From an uncultured Eubacteriales bacterium (GTDB taxonomy: Bacteria; Bacillota; Clostridia; Oscillospirales; CAG-272), in NCBI GenBank assembly GCA_934486825.1, contig CAKSQF010000004.1, positions 58,197 through 122,196 on the forward strand: a stretch of 64,000 nucleotides of DNA. Direction: 5' to 3'. A program made the position numbers and the translations under genes. This document shows, in pieces, positions 25,135-33,343 of this stretch (positions within the stretch are counted from its first letter, which is position 1; every line of letters starts with the position of its first letter). Under the pieces are notes generated by a model. The model was not told where the DNA came from. It made no database searches and saw only the letters and a list, made by a program, of their open reading frames with translations.

Positions 25135-26100
25135 ATGAAATATTACCTTGGTATCGATCTCGGAGGAACAAACATTGCCGTCGGACTGGTCGATGAAAAT
25201 TACGGAATAGTAAAAAAGGGGAGCGTCCCCACCAACGCATCAAGACATCCCGATGAGATTGTTGCCGACATGGGAAAGCTCTGCCTTTCGGTCGTCGCCG
25301 AATACGGTATCGGAATCGGCGACGTTGAAGCATGCGGCATAGCCTCCCCGGGTACAGCCAACAGCGATACGGGGATTGTCGAATATGCCAACAACATTTC
25401 GATGCTCAACTATCCGATAGTCGAAAGACTGAGAAAACACATCGGACTTGAAAAAATATACCTTGACAACGACGCAAACGCCGCCGCGCTCGGCGAAGCG
25501 CTCGCGGGTTCTGCAAAGGGAGCCTCCTCCGCAGTTATGATAACTCTCGGAACCGGAGTCGGCGGCGGAATAATCATTGACGGAAAAATATACTCGGGCT
25601 TCAACCATGCCGGAGCCGAGCTCGGTCACACCGTCATAGAAAAAGACGGACGCCAATGTTCCTGCGGCAGAAAAGGCTGTTTCGAAGCATATTCGTCGGC
25701 AACCGGACTTATCAACATGACAAAAGAAAAGATGGAGCTTGATCCGTCAAGCGCAATGTGGGACGTCTGCGGCAGAGATATTGCCAAGGTAAACGGCAGA
25801 ACCGCCTTCAATGCCGCAAAGCAATACAAAGACAGATCGGCATCCGAAGTCTGTGACATGTACATATCCTATCTTGCAACCGGAATCGCAAACATGATGA
25901 ACATATTCCAGCCCGAGGTCATCTCGATCGGCGGCGGAGTAAGCAATGAGGGCGACGGGCTCTTTGTTCCGCTCTGCAAGCAGGTCTATGCCGAAAACTA
26001 TGCAAAAAACAGCAAAAAACAGACAAAAATCGAAAAAGCAACGCTCGGCAATGACGCCGGAATAATCGGCGCAGCGGCGCTCGGAATGACACGCAAATAA
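25135..26100 (+). CDS. ROK-family glucokinase-type sugar kinase
   Basis: A 321-residue ROK kinase. The ATP site is LGIDLGGTNIAVGLVD, the second phosphate motif is MITLGTGVGGGIIIDG, and the zinc motif is QCSCGRKGCFEAYSS preceded by the His of GAELGHTVIE. This arrangement is that of cytosolic bacterial glucokinases, which phosphorylate glucose with ATP; other hexoses are possible. GAAAGAGAG precedes the ATG. The third CotH gene starts 20 nt later and may be cotranscribed. Confidence 0.92.
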   Translation: MKYYLGIDLGGTNIAVGLVDENYGIVKKGSVPTNASRHPDEIVADMGKLCLSVVAEYGIGIGDVEACGIASPGTANSDTGIVEYANNISMLNYPIVERLRKHIGLEKIYLDNDANAAALGEALAGSAKGASSAVMITLGTGVGGGIIIDGKIYSGFNHAGAELGHTVIEKDGRQCSCGRKGCFEAYSSATGLINMTKEKMELDPSSAMWDVCGRDIAKVNGRTAFNAAKQYKDRSASEVCDMYISYLATGIANMMNIFQPEVISIGGGVSNEGDGLFVPLCKQVYAENYAKNSKKQTKIEKATLGNDAGIIGAAALGMTRK

Positions 26101-26120
26101 AAAATATTACGGAGTTTCAA

Positions 26121-28436
26121 ATGATAATGAAAAACGGCAAAAAGACGACACCGCGGATACTGTCTGTTCTGCTTTCGGGAGCAATACTTTTTTCGACTCT
26201 GCCGATGTTCGGTCTCACTTCATCCGGAGATGAAAGTTCCGACACCGAAAACAAGTCGGGTGTAACCGACAAAATTTCACAGCTTGTTTCGGACGGCGAA
26301 AAGTTGCCCGAAATGTATATCACAACCGACAGCGGGAAGCTTGTAACGAAAAAAGCATACGAGGGTGCGTCGATGCGGATGACCCTTCCCGAGCGTTTTG
26401 CCGAATTCGAAAACGATTACACCACCGAAAACGGGGCAAAAATCGTAATGAAGGCACGCGGAAACTCGACCTACACGATGAACGATGTCAAAGATTCGGG
26501 CAAGTATTCATACAAGATCAAACTTGACAAAAAGGCAGACCTTCTCGGGATGGGGCGAAGCAAGCACTGGGTGCTCATATCCAACATATATGACGTCACA
26601 AACATGCGCAACAAGCTGACCTACGACTTTTCCGGCATGCTCGGAATGCCCTATTGCGAATCGCGCTGGGTGGTACTCTATGTGAACGGCGAATATCGCG
26701 GACTCTATTCGCTTGTGGAGAGTCTGCGTATCGACGAGGGCAGACTTGACATCACAAACTGGGAGGAGCGCGCCGAAAATATCGCGGAGGCGATCGGGCG
26801 CAAGGAAGGTCTCGATGAGGTAAAAACAAAGCAGCTCGGTGTAAAAATGAAGAACGACCTGCGTTGGGTGACCACCGGAAAGTTCGACAACTACACAATC
26901 TCCGATTACTATGATACATCGTCCTTCAATATAGACTCGGGTTACTTTATCGAATATGATAACAGAATGGACGGAAACACCACCAAATTCTATACCTCGC
27001 ATGGAAAACCGATACAGATAGACAATCCCGCATCGCTGAAATCGAATCCGCAGATGCTTTCGTATGTACAGAAGCTCCTCAATGATTTTGAGGAAGCGAT
27101 ATATTCGCCCACCTTCTGCACAAGTGACGGAACCCACTATTCGGAATTTGTCGATGTTGACTCAATGATCGATTACTATCTGATTTTTGAGCTTTTCAAA
27201 AACATAGAATTCGGATTCCTTTCGATCTTTCTCTACATCGAAAACGGAATCATCTATTTCGGACCCTGCTGGGATTTTGACAACGCCTCGGGCAATCAGG
27301 TCACGCTTACCGACGACTGGATGCACTATGACAGCTGGATAAACATCGGCGGAAGAGCCGAATGGTGGAAAAAGCTCAGTGAGGATCCTGCATTCATAGC
27401 AAAATTCGAAAACCGTTGGTTTGAGATCCGCGGACTCGTGGACGAAATGCTCGAATCGATGGACATCTATTACAGATACATATACGACGAAGCGGTCCGC
27501 AACTGGGAACTCATGGGTCCGCCGCACAACTGGTACATCGGAGGAAGCAAGTGCAAGAGCTTTGAGGACGAATACAAGGTCATGCACGACTGGATGTACA
27601 ACAGGGTAAAATGGCTCGACAAGCAGCTGTCCACCCGCACGCCGAATATCGAAAGTCACAGCCCGAACACCTCCGACAGGCTTTCGCTGTCGCTGGTAAG
27701 CGACAAGGGCAAGCTTGTGAAAGAGAGCAGAGCCGCCGGCGGAGTCACTGCCGACTACCAGTACGACATTGACAAAAACGGCAATCTCGTTCTGCGGATC
27801 GTCACGAAGCACACTTCTCACAGAAACGCACTCATCTATGTAAACGGAAAGTTTATTGAAAAGATTGCGGCGACAGACGACAAATCGGCAACCGTCACGA
27901 TAAAACGCGATGTGCTTGATCTGACCGATGGTGCAATCTCAACGATCTATGTACAGATGCTCAACCACGAGGACAATTATTACAAGTGCGCATACCTTTA
28001 TGTGCGGGCAATGAAAAATGTCCTGTCGGGTCCGTCGATCGTCAACCTTAAGATCGGCGATCAGCCCATGCAGACGATTGAAAGCGGCTCGGTAATTACT
28101 CTTCCCGAAATAACCGATTCTTACAGAGGTTACAATGCGGTCGGCTGGACAGACGGCAAAAACGTCTATGCCCGGGGCTCGGAGATCACGGTCAAATCCC
28201 ATACATATCTGTATCCAAAATGGGAAAGGACATATCTTTTCCCGGACAGGGCGGAGATTATCCCCGATCCGGTGGTACCCGATAACCCCGACACACCGGA
28301 TCCGACCGATCCGACCGACAACAAAAAGAACAACATCCTGTTGTTCTCGGTCATCGGTGCAATCTCTCTTCTGATCGTCGGCGGCGGGATCGCACTTGTT
28401 GTTCTTCTGAAAAAGAGGAAACGGCAGGCAGACTGA
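26121..28436 (+). CDS. CotH-family surface protein with repeat domain and membrane anchor (copy 3)
   Basis: A 771-residue paralogue of the pair at 14368-19235. It has a signal peptide (ILSVLLSGAILFSTLPMFGL), the CotH domain (LPEMYITTDSGKLVTKKAYE; KARGNST; SKHWVLISNIYDVTNMRNKL; GPCWDFDN), a beta domain, a repeat unit (YNAVGWTDGKNVYARGSEIT), a linker rich in Pro and Asp (VPDNPDTPDPTDPTD) and a C-terminal membrane helix with KKRKRQAD tail. The acidic residue after CWDFD differs (Asn instead of Gly in the other copies). GGAG lies 7 nt before the first ATG. It is more diverged than the other two and stands next to a sugar kinase gene. Confidence 0.88.
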   Translation: MIMKNGKKTTPRILSVLLSGAILFSTLPMFGLTSSGDESSDTENKSGVTDKISQLVSDGEKLPEMYITTDSGKLVTKKAYEGASMRMTLPERFAEFENDYTTENGAKIVMKARGNSTYTMNDVKDSGKYSYKIKLDKKADLLGMGRSKHWVLISNIYDVTNMRNKLTYDFSGMLGMPYCESRWVVLYVNGEYRGLYSLVESLRIDEGRLDITNWEERAENIAEAIGRKEGLDEVKTKQLGVKMKNDLRWVTTGKFDNYTISDYYDTSSFNIDSGYFIEYDNRMDGNTTKFYTSHGKPIQIDNPASLKSNPQMLSYVQKLLNDFEEAIYSPTFCTSDGTHYSEFVDVDSMIDYYLIFELFKNIEFGFLSIFLYIENGIIYFGPCWDFDNASGNQVTLTDDWMHYDSWINIGGRAEWWKKLSEDPAFIAKFENRWFEIRGLVDEMLESMDIYYRYIYDEAVRNWELMGPPHNWYIGGSKCKSFEDEYKVMHDWMYNRVKWLDKQLSTRTPNIESHSPNTSDRLSLSLVSDKGKLVKESRAAGGVTADYQYDIDKNGNLVLRIVTKHTSHRNALIYVNGKFIEKIAATDDKSATVTIKRDVLDLTDGAISTIYVQMLNHEDNYYKCAYLYVRAMKNVLSGPSIVNLKIGDQPMQTIESGSVITLPEITDSYRGYNAVGWTDGKNVYARGSEITVKSHTYLYPKWERTYLFPDRAEIIPDPVVPDNPDTPDPTDPTDNKKNNILLFSVIGAISLLIVGGGIALVVLLKKRKRQAD

Positions 28437-28458
28437 AAAATCAAATAATCGGACGAAA

Positions 28459-28497
28459 ACATCTCCCGGGAAAAACTTTTGCGGGAGATGTTTTTTT
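28459..28497 (+). terminator. Terminator after CotH copy 3
   Basis: ACATCTCCCG (28459-28468) pairs with CGGGAGATGT (28482-28491), followed by seven T. Confidence 0.92.
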
Positions 28498-28588
28498 GCT
28501 TTGCCGCAACACTGCGTACACATTTATGGTATATAATCCGCATATAAGCATATTATTAAATAAAGCTTTATGCTTGTCGGAGGTTACG

Positions 28589-29080
28589 ATGTTCAACACG
28601 GGCGGACGCTTCGCGCGCTTCATGCAGGGACGATGCGGTCTTGATTTTTTCGGGTACATGCTTTCATGGATATACCTTATTCTTGTCATAATTCAGATAA
28701 TTGTCGGACTTTTCTCAAGAACGGCATCGGTTATAATGTCGGTTCTTCTCTGGGCACTCTTTTTCTTTATGCTCTTCCGCATCCTTTCGAAAAATCTTGC
28801 GGCACGTTCAAGAGAAAATCGGTGGGCGATCGGATTTTTCGGAAAGCTTCCCTTCCTGCGCGGCAGGACAAATAATTTCGGAAACCCCGGATATTACAGT
28901 GCATACGAGGACAAAACAGCCTCATATACAAAGCCGAAAAAACAAAAGCTTCCGCGCGACAAATATCATGTCTACCGAAAGTGCAAAGCCTGCGGAGCAA
29001 AACTGAGACTCCCGAAGGTAAAGGGCAGTCATTCGGTGCGCTGCCCCGCATGCAACACCCTTTTTGATGTGCGAATCTGA
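28589..29080 (+). CDS. Two-helix membrane protein with C-terminal zinc ribbon
   Basis: A 163-residue protein with two membrane helices (about residues 18-60), a basic middle region, and a C-terminal zinc ribbon CKACGAKLRLPKVKGSHSVRCPAC. Such proteins are common and uncharacterised in Clostridia. The ATG at 28589 follows GGAGG at a good distance. A TATAAT at 28532-28537 is a likely -10 but has no good -35. It probably forms a single-gene unit; the next gene has its own promoter. Confidence 0.75.
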   Translation: MFNTGGRFARFMQGRCGLDFFGYMLSWIYLILVIIQIIVGLFSRTASVIMSVLLWALFFFMLFRILSKNLAARSRENRWAIGFFGKLPFLRGRTNNFGNPGYYSAYEDKTASYTKPKKQKLPRDKYHVYRKCKACGAKLRLPKVKGSHSVRCPACNTLFDVRI

Positions 29081-29119
29081 TGAAATTCCGACATTTTAAC
29101 ACTTTTTTTGCTTTTTTTG

Positions 29120-29148
29120 TTGACAAAAAGACTTTTTTATGCTACCAT
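29120..29148 (+). promoter_or_regulatory. Promoter of the TM2 protein gene
   Basis: TTGACA (29120-29125), 17 nt, TACCAT (29143-29148). Confidence 0.7.
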
Positions 29149-29211
29149 TATGCTATAAGCATCACTTCCGATACGGGAAGCGAATTTTACATAAAATCAG
29201 GAGATTAAGCT

Positions 29212-29640
29212 ATGTATTGCAAGAATTGCGGACAACAGATCGATGATAATGCGGCATTCTGCACGAACTGCGGATTTGCCAAGAACACAGGCAACAAATA
29301 CTGCCCCAACTGCGGAAAGGAGATCGTACCCGGCGCGGCTGTCTGCACAAACTGCGGAGTTGCCCTCGCTCCGAGCGCACCTGCCGCTAACGTTGCTGCT
29401 GCGAGCGGACAGAAGGAAAAGCTGGTTGCGGGTCTTCTCGGCATATTCCTCGGCGGACTCGGCATCCACAACTTCTACCTCGGGTTCAACAAGAGAGCCC
29501 TCATCCAGCTCCTCGTTACCCTTCTGACCTGCGGCTTCGGCGGATCGGTCATGGGCATCTGGGGACTTATCGAGGGTATATTCTACCTCATCGGTAGAGA
29601 CGGATACACGGCAGACGCAAACGGCGTACCGCTGAAATAA
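29212..29640 (+). CDS. Double zinc-ribbon TM2-domain membrane protein
   Basis: A 142-residue protein. Two zinc ribbons open it (YCKNCGQQIDDNAAFCTNCG and YCPNCGKEIVPGAAVCTNCG), then a TM2 domain of two helices with the family motif LGGLGIHNFYLGFNKRALIQL and WGLIEGIFYLIGRDGY. TM2 proteins are widespread in bacteria with no settled function. AGGAG precedes the ATG. A hairpin follows at 29657. Confidence 0.88.
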   Translation: MYCKNCGQQIDDNAAFCTNCGFAKNTGNKYCPNCGKEIVPGAAVCTNCGVALAPSAPAANVAAASGQKEKLVAGLLGIFLGGLGIHNFYLGFNKRALIQLLVTLLTCGFGGSVMGIWGLIEGIFYLIGRDGYTADANGVPLK

Positions 29641-29656
29641 AACCGAATGAAGCATC

Positions 29657-29702
29657 AAACGGACAGATTCTGACGAACACGCGGTATCTGTCCGTTTATC
29701 TT
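29657..29702 (+). terminator. Probable terminator after the TM2 gene
   Basis: AAACGGACAGAT (29657-29668) pairs with ATCTGTCCGTTT (29686-29697); the T-run after it is weak (ATCTT). Confidence 0.65.
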
Positions 29703-29732
29703 ACAACAAACGACGGGAAAGGTGAATTTCAA

Positions 29733-31070
29733 ATGGAAACAAAAAACCCGATAACAGCCTGCGAGCTTGAATCGTTCAAAAAATCATATCTTGACGATTC
29801 TCACAAAAGATCGCTGACCCACATTTTTTCAAAAACTCCGCTTACCGATCTTGCATTTGACCCGGTCGCGGCAAGAAACATGCAGTTCAAGTTCTCGACA
29901 GACATAAAAACAATGACCGCAACGAACCAGAAGCAGAGCGGAAGATGCTGGCTGTTTGCCGCAACGAACGTTCTCAGAGAGATAATCGCAAAAAAGAAAA
30001 ATCTTGCGGATTTTGAGCTTTCGCAGTCATACCTTGCCTTCTGGGACAAATTCGAACGCATAAACTATTTTCTTGATTCGATCATTGACACTGCCGACAG
30101 ACCCGACGGTGACCGCACGGTTGACTACATACTTGAGGTCGGGGTGCACGACGGCGGTCAGTGGGACATGTTCGTCAACATCGTAAAAAAATACGGCATT
30201 GTTCCGAAGCATGCCATGCCCGAAACCGCACAGACCTCGGCAACCGCACAGCTGAACCGTCACATAAATGCTTTCCTCAAGAAAAAAGCCTGCGAGCTCA
30301 GGAGCGCGATCGCCGGAGGCGCAGAAAAGTGCGAGATCGAAAACATCCGCAAAAATGCCCTTAACAAGGCATTTTCATTCCTTTGCGAATGTTACACCCT
30401 CCCGCCCGAATCGTTTGATTTTGAATATGTGGACAAAGACGGCACATATCACATCGAACGCGGTTACACTCCGATCTCGTTCAGAGACGAAATGATCGGA
30501 GACATGCTTTCCGACTATGTTTCGATAATCAATGCCCCCACCAAAGACAAACCGTTTGACAGGCTCTACACCGTCGCATATCTCGGCAATGTTGCGGGCA
30601 TGGACAGCATCAGATATCTGAACCTTGACATGCCCGAATTCAAGAGCATTGTCAGACGCCAGCTTGAGGACGGCGAAGTCGTATGGTTCGGCTCGGATTG
30701 CGGAAAGTGCGGCGACCGCACAGACAAGATCTGGGACGACGCTTCATTTGACTACGACCTGCTTACCGGGCTTGACACCGATATGACCAAGGAACAGATG
30801 CTCGATTACCACCTCTCGCAGATGAATCATGCAATGGTTCTTACCGGTGTAAACATTTCGGACGGACAGCCGAACAGATGGAAGATAGAAAACAGCTGGG
30901 GAAGCGACGGCACAAACGGCGGATATCACATTGCGTCGGACAGCTGGTTTGAAAAGTATGTTTTCCAGGCAGTCGTAAACAAAAAATATCTCGGCGAGAA
31001 AGCAAAGCTTCTCGACGGAGACGTCACCGTTCTCCTGCCGTGGGACCCCATGGGATCACTTGCCGACTGA
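29733..31070 (+). CDS. pepC: C1-family aminopeptidase (bleomycin hydrolase type)
   Basis: A 445-residue cytosolic cysteine peptidase that trims N-terminal residues from peptides. The catalytic Cys72 is in NQKQSGRCWLFAATNVLRE, the His is in MNHAMVLTGV, and the Asn is in RWKIENSWGSDGTNGGY. Length matches PepC/bleomycin hydrolase, which form hexameric barrels. GAAAGGTG lies before the ATG. Single gene with a strong terminator after it. No clear promoter was picked out in the short upstream gap, so partial read-through from the TM2 gene is possible. Confidence 0.94.
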   Translation: METKNPITACELESFKKSYLDDSHKRSLTHIFSKTPLTDLAFDPVAARNMQFKFSTDIKTMTATNQKQSGRCWLFAATNVLREIIAKKKNLADFELSQSYLAFWDKFERINYFLDSIIDTADRPDGDRTVDYILEVGVHDGGQWDMFVNIVKKYGIVPKHAMPETAQTSATAQLNRHINAFLKKKACELRSAIAGGAEKCEIENIRKNALNKAFSFLCECYTLPPESFDFEYVDKDGTYHIERGYTPISFRDEMIGDMLSDYVSIINAPTKDKPFDRLYTVAYLGNVAGMDSIRYLNLDMPEFKSIVRRQLEDGEVVWFGSDCGKCGDRTDKIWDDASFDYDLLTGLDTDMTKEQMLDYHLSQMNHAMVLTGVNISDGQPNRWKIENSWGSDGTNGGYHIASDSWFEKYVFQAVVNKKYLGEKAKLLDGDVTVLLPWDPMGSLAD

Positions 31071-31080
31071 ACATAAAAGC

Positions 31081-31117
31081 AAAGCCGCATCGCAAAAGCG
31101 ATGCGGCTTTGTTTTTT
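31081..31117. terminator. Terminator after pepC
   Basis: AAAGCCGCATCGC (31081-31093) pairs with GCGATGCGGCTTT (31098-31110), then GTTTTTT. The minus strand also has a T-rich tail and may end the HPr-like gene. Confidence 0.92.
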
Positions 31118-31182
31118 AATAGATTATATAAATCGGGTTGTTGTCAATCCGTCATTTTTGTTTTGGGATAGCAGAGTATCTG

Positions 31183-31419
31183 TTATTCCTCGATGAACTT
31201 GCGGAGTTCGAAAAAGCAATCTGTTTCCGACTCAACATAGATCTCATTCCATGCCATGCGCGCAAGGTGCACACCAAGAATGCTCTTTGCCGACAATCTC
31301 TTATCGCCGCTTACTACCCAGACCTTACCGTCGATATGAGATGCAATTCTTACGAACTCAAGTACATCGCTTCCTGTGACAAGATTGATTCTGTAAAGAT
31401 ATCTTCCGTTACAAACCAT
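31183..31419 (-). CDS. HPr-family protein with Ser46 but without the phosphorylatable His
   Basis: A 78-residue protein that aligns with HPr around RLSAKSILGV, placing a serine exactly at residue 46, the site HPr kinase modifies in HPr. The active-site stretch GIHARPA of HPr is missing; the corresponding place reads LVTGSDVLEF. It therefore cannot pass phosphate in the sugar phosphotransferase system but may still be a target of HprK (22721-23665), as B. subtilis Crh is. That role is inference; HPr-like proteins without His are common in Clostridia. Own promoter at 31475. Confidence 0.75.
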   Translation of the reverse strand: MVCNGRYLYRINLVTGSDVLEFVRIASHIDGKVWVVSGDKRLSAKSILGVHLARMAWNEIYVESETDCFFELRKFIEE

Positions 31420-31474
31420 AATTACACGATCTCCTTTTCGTCTTCGTCAAACGGTATCTTCCGTTTGCGACTGT

Positions 31475-31503
31475 ATTATAGCAGTTTGATAATCGGTTGT
31501 CAA
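31475..31503 (-). promoter_or_regulatory. Promoter of the HPr-like gene
   Basis: Minus strand TTGACA (31503-31498), 17 nt, TATAAT (31480-31475). The remaining gap to 31676 shows nothing recognisable. Confidence 0.88.
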
Positions 31504-31676
31504 TAGCTTTTGACAACATTTTTCAACTTCTGCCATTTGCTTGATTATGCACAAATACAGCTTGACTTATTCAGTAATGTTGCACAAAAAATCACAGTGT
31601 TTTTTGTGACACAATCACAACGAAAAAGAGTCAATGCACAAAACAATGTCCTGTTTTTACTGCAAAATGACGAATT

Positions 31677-32150
31677 TCATTTTAATTTCAGTTTTTCTCT
31701 TCCGAGCACGGCCTCGACAAGATGATCCCCGTTGTAGCAGAGCTTGAGCGAGAAAAACGGGTGATCGGATGCGATCAGATCAAGAAACAATCTGTCGCCT
31801 TCCCACAGCGTCAGCCCGCTTATACGATCTTTGGCGATCCATGCAAGTTCGCCCTCATTACAGTCGCAGAGACTGCCTTCATAGCCGTCAGCGGTATACA
31901 GATACATGTACTCTGTCTCCCAGACATCCGAGACAAAGGTCACGATCCCGCGAAGGCGATAATCTGTCAGTGTCAGACCGGTCTCCTCACAGACCTCTCT
32001 TACAAGGCAATCGTCCGGGGACTCTTTATCCTCGAATTTGCCGCCGACTCCGATCCACTTTCCCTTGTTTGGATCCTCATCCTTCTTGGTTCTGTGCAGC
32101 ATCAGATAGCTTTTACCGTCATCTATATAACAAAGCGTCGAATTTTTCAT
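31677..32150 (-). CDS. NUDIX hydrolase, MutT-like
   Basis: A 157-residue NUDIX protein with the box GGKFEDKESPDDCLVREVCEETGL split here as GGKFEDKESPDD and REVCEETGL. It begins with MKNSTLCYIDDGKSYLMLHR, typical of 8-oxo-dGTP diphosphatases, and ends with a Lys-rich tail. It probably clears damaged nucleotides, though substrates vary in this family. Its start overlaps the stop of the upstream sugar isomerase gene by 4 nt, so it is the second gene of that operon. Confidence 0.9.
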   Translation of the reverse strand: MKNSTLCYIDDGKSYLMLHRTKKDEDPNKGKWIGVGGKFEDKESPDDCLVREVCEETGLTLTDYRLRGIVTFVSDVWETEYMYLYTADGYEGSLCDCNEGELAWIAKDRISGLTLWEGDRLFLDLIASDHPFFSLKLCYNGDHLVEAVLGREKLKLK

Positions 32151-32893
32151 TTATCCGAACCGTCAAGTCGCATAAGCTCTTCAAAGCAGAGCCTTGCCTC
32201 GGTGATTCCGTCGGGGGTCAGCGTTTCGGACTCAACCACCTGAAGCATGCCGCACTCTTCTGCCTTTTTATGCACTGCGGCGACAGGTGCGGTTCCGAGA
32301 CCGAGCGGTTTTCCGCTTCCGTCCGAAAGACCGTCCTTTATATGTATGACATGAACACGATCCCTGAGTCTTTCAAGCAGTGCTATCGGGTCAACGCCGG
32401 CGTGATAAGCCCAATAGGTATCGATTTCAAAATCAATATCCGTGCGTTTTTCAAGCTCGGTATGGATAATCTGCCCGTAGGAGGTCGGCAGAAACTCACC
32501 CGAGTGGTTATGATATGCAAGGCTTATCCCTTCCGCGGCGAGCCTCGGCTTCAGATCGTTCAGAACATCTATGAAATCATCAAGCTTTTCCTTTGTCGAA
32601 AGATCGGCTCCGGGAATAATTATATTTTTGTTTCCGATGATCTTATGGTACTTTACCGTACCGTCAAAATCATCGACAAGCTCCTGCCAGCCGGTGTGTG
32701 TTCCGCTGCACGAAAGGTTGTACCTGTCCAGCCATTTTTTGATTTTCTCCGCACAGTTTCCGAAAAATCCGGCAAACTCAACATATTTGTATCCGATATC
32801 CGACACCCGTTTGAGTGTCCCTTCCATATCATCGCGCGTAATATCGCGCAGGCTGTAAAGCTGTATTCCGTATTCCTTCATGATCGTGTTCAC
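32147..32893 (-). CDS. Sugar phosphate isomerase/epimerase (TIM barrel)
   Basis: A 248-residue protein of the xylose isomerase-like TIM-barrel superfamily. It opens with GIQLYSLRD and shows conserved metal-site regions YKYVEFAGF, SLAYHNHSGEF, DFEIDTYWAYHAGVDP and VHVIHIKDG. Members isomerise or epimerise free or phosphorylated sugars or inositols. The substrate is unknown. First gene of a two-gene leftward operon with the NUDIX gene. Confidence 0.9.
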   Translation of the reverse strand: MNTIMKEYGIQLYSLRDITRDDMEGTLKRVSDIGYKYVEFAGFFGNCAEKIKKWLDRYNLSCSGTHTGWQELVDDFDGTVKYHKIIGNKNIIIPGADLSTKEKLDDFIDVLNDLKPRLAAEGISLAYHNHSGEFLPTSYGQIIHTELEKRTDIDFEIDTYWAYHAGVDPIALLERLRDRVHVIHIKDGLSDGSGKPLGLGTAPVAAVHKKAEECGMLQVVESETLTPDGITEARLCFEELMRLDGSDK

Positions 32894-32917
32894 CTTTCGA
32901 ATGGTTCCTTTCTTTGC

Positions 32918-32946
32918 ATTATAGCATAATAATTTCGGTTTTTCAA
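32918..32946 (-). promoter_or_regulatory. Promoter of the isomerase-NUDIX operon
   Basis: Minus strand TTGAAA (32946-32941), 17 nt, TATAAT (32923-32918); the divergent promoter at 32966 is only 19 nt away. Confidence 0.82.
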
Positions 32947-32965
32947 GCTTTTTTCCGGATAATAC

Positions 32966-32994
32966 TTGAAATTAAGAGCAATATGTGATAAAAT
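32966..32994 (+). promoter_or_regulatory. Promoter of the small membrane protein gene
   Basis: TTGAAA (32966-32971), 17 nt, TAAAAT (32989-32994). Confidence 0.8.
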
Positions 32995-33029
32995 ATCCGA
33001 CAGTATAGCTTTCAAGGAGGTTAACAGAC

Positions 33030-33266
33030 ATGGATTCACTGAAAAAGGTCATTGATGCAATTGACGAGCTGCCCTGGATAATCAAGCTTATCCTTGCGCT
33101 TCCGATTCTTGATTTTGTATGGGCGCTTTATCGCATCACCCGCAGTATAATTGCGAAAAACACTCTCGGTATCGTTCTTTCGGTCATTCTCTTCTTCGTT
33201 CCGGTTATGTGGATTGCCGACATTATCTGCGTCGTACTCAAGGGCAAGATCTGGACGATCGACTGA
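33030..33266 (+). CDS. Small two-helix membrane protein
   Basis: A 78-residue protein with an amphipathic start and two hydrophobic stretches (IIKLILALPILDFVWALYR and LGIVLSVILFFVPVMWIADI). AAGGAGG precedes the ATG, and promoter and terminator frame it closely, so it is a genuine single-gene unit. No family was recognised. Confidence 0.8.
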   Translation: MDSLKKVIDAIDELPWIIKLILALPILDFVWALYRITRSIIAKNTLGIVLSVILFFVPVMWIADIICVVLKGKIWTID

Positions 33267-33298
33267 GCTTTCTCCGATACATAAGCTCATCCTTCCGG

Positions 33299-33340
33299 AA
33301 ACATCCCCTGCGGTCGTAATGACCGCAGGGGATGTTTCTC
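33299..33340. terminator. Bidirectional terminator, small membrane protein / beta-helix lipoprotein
   Basis: AAACATCCCCTGCGGTC (33299-33315) pairs with GACCGCAGGGGATGTTT (33321-33337), then CTCTGTTT. Confidence 0.85.
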
Positions 33341-33343
33341 TGT

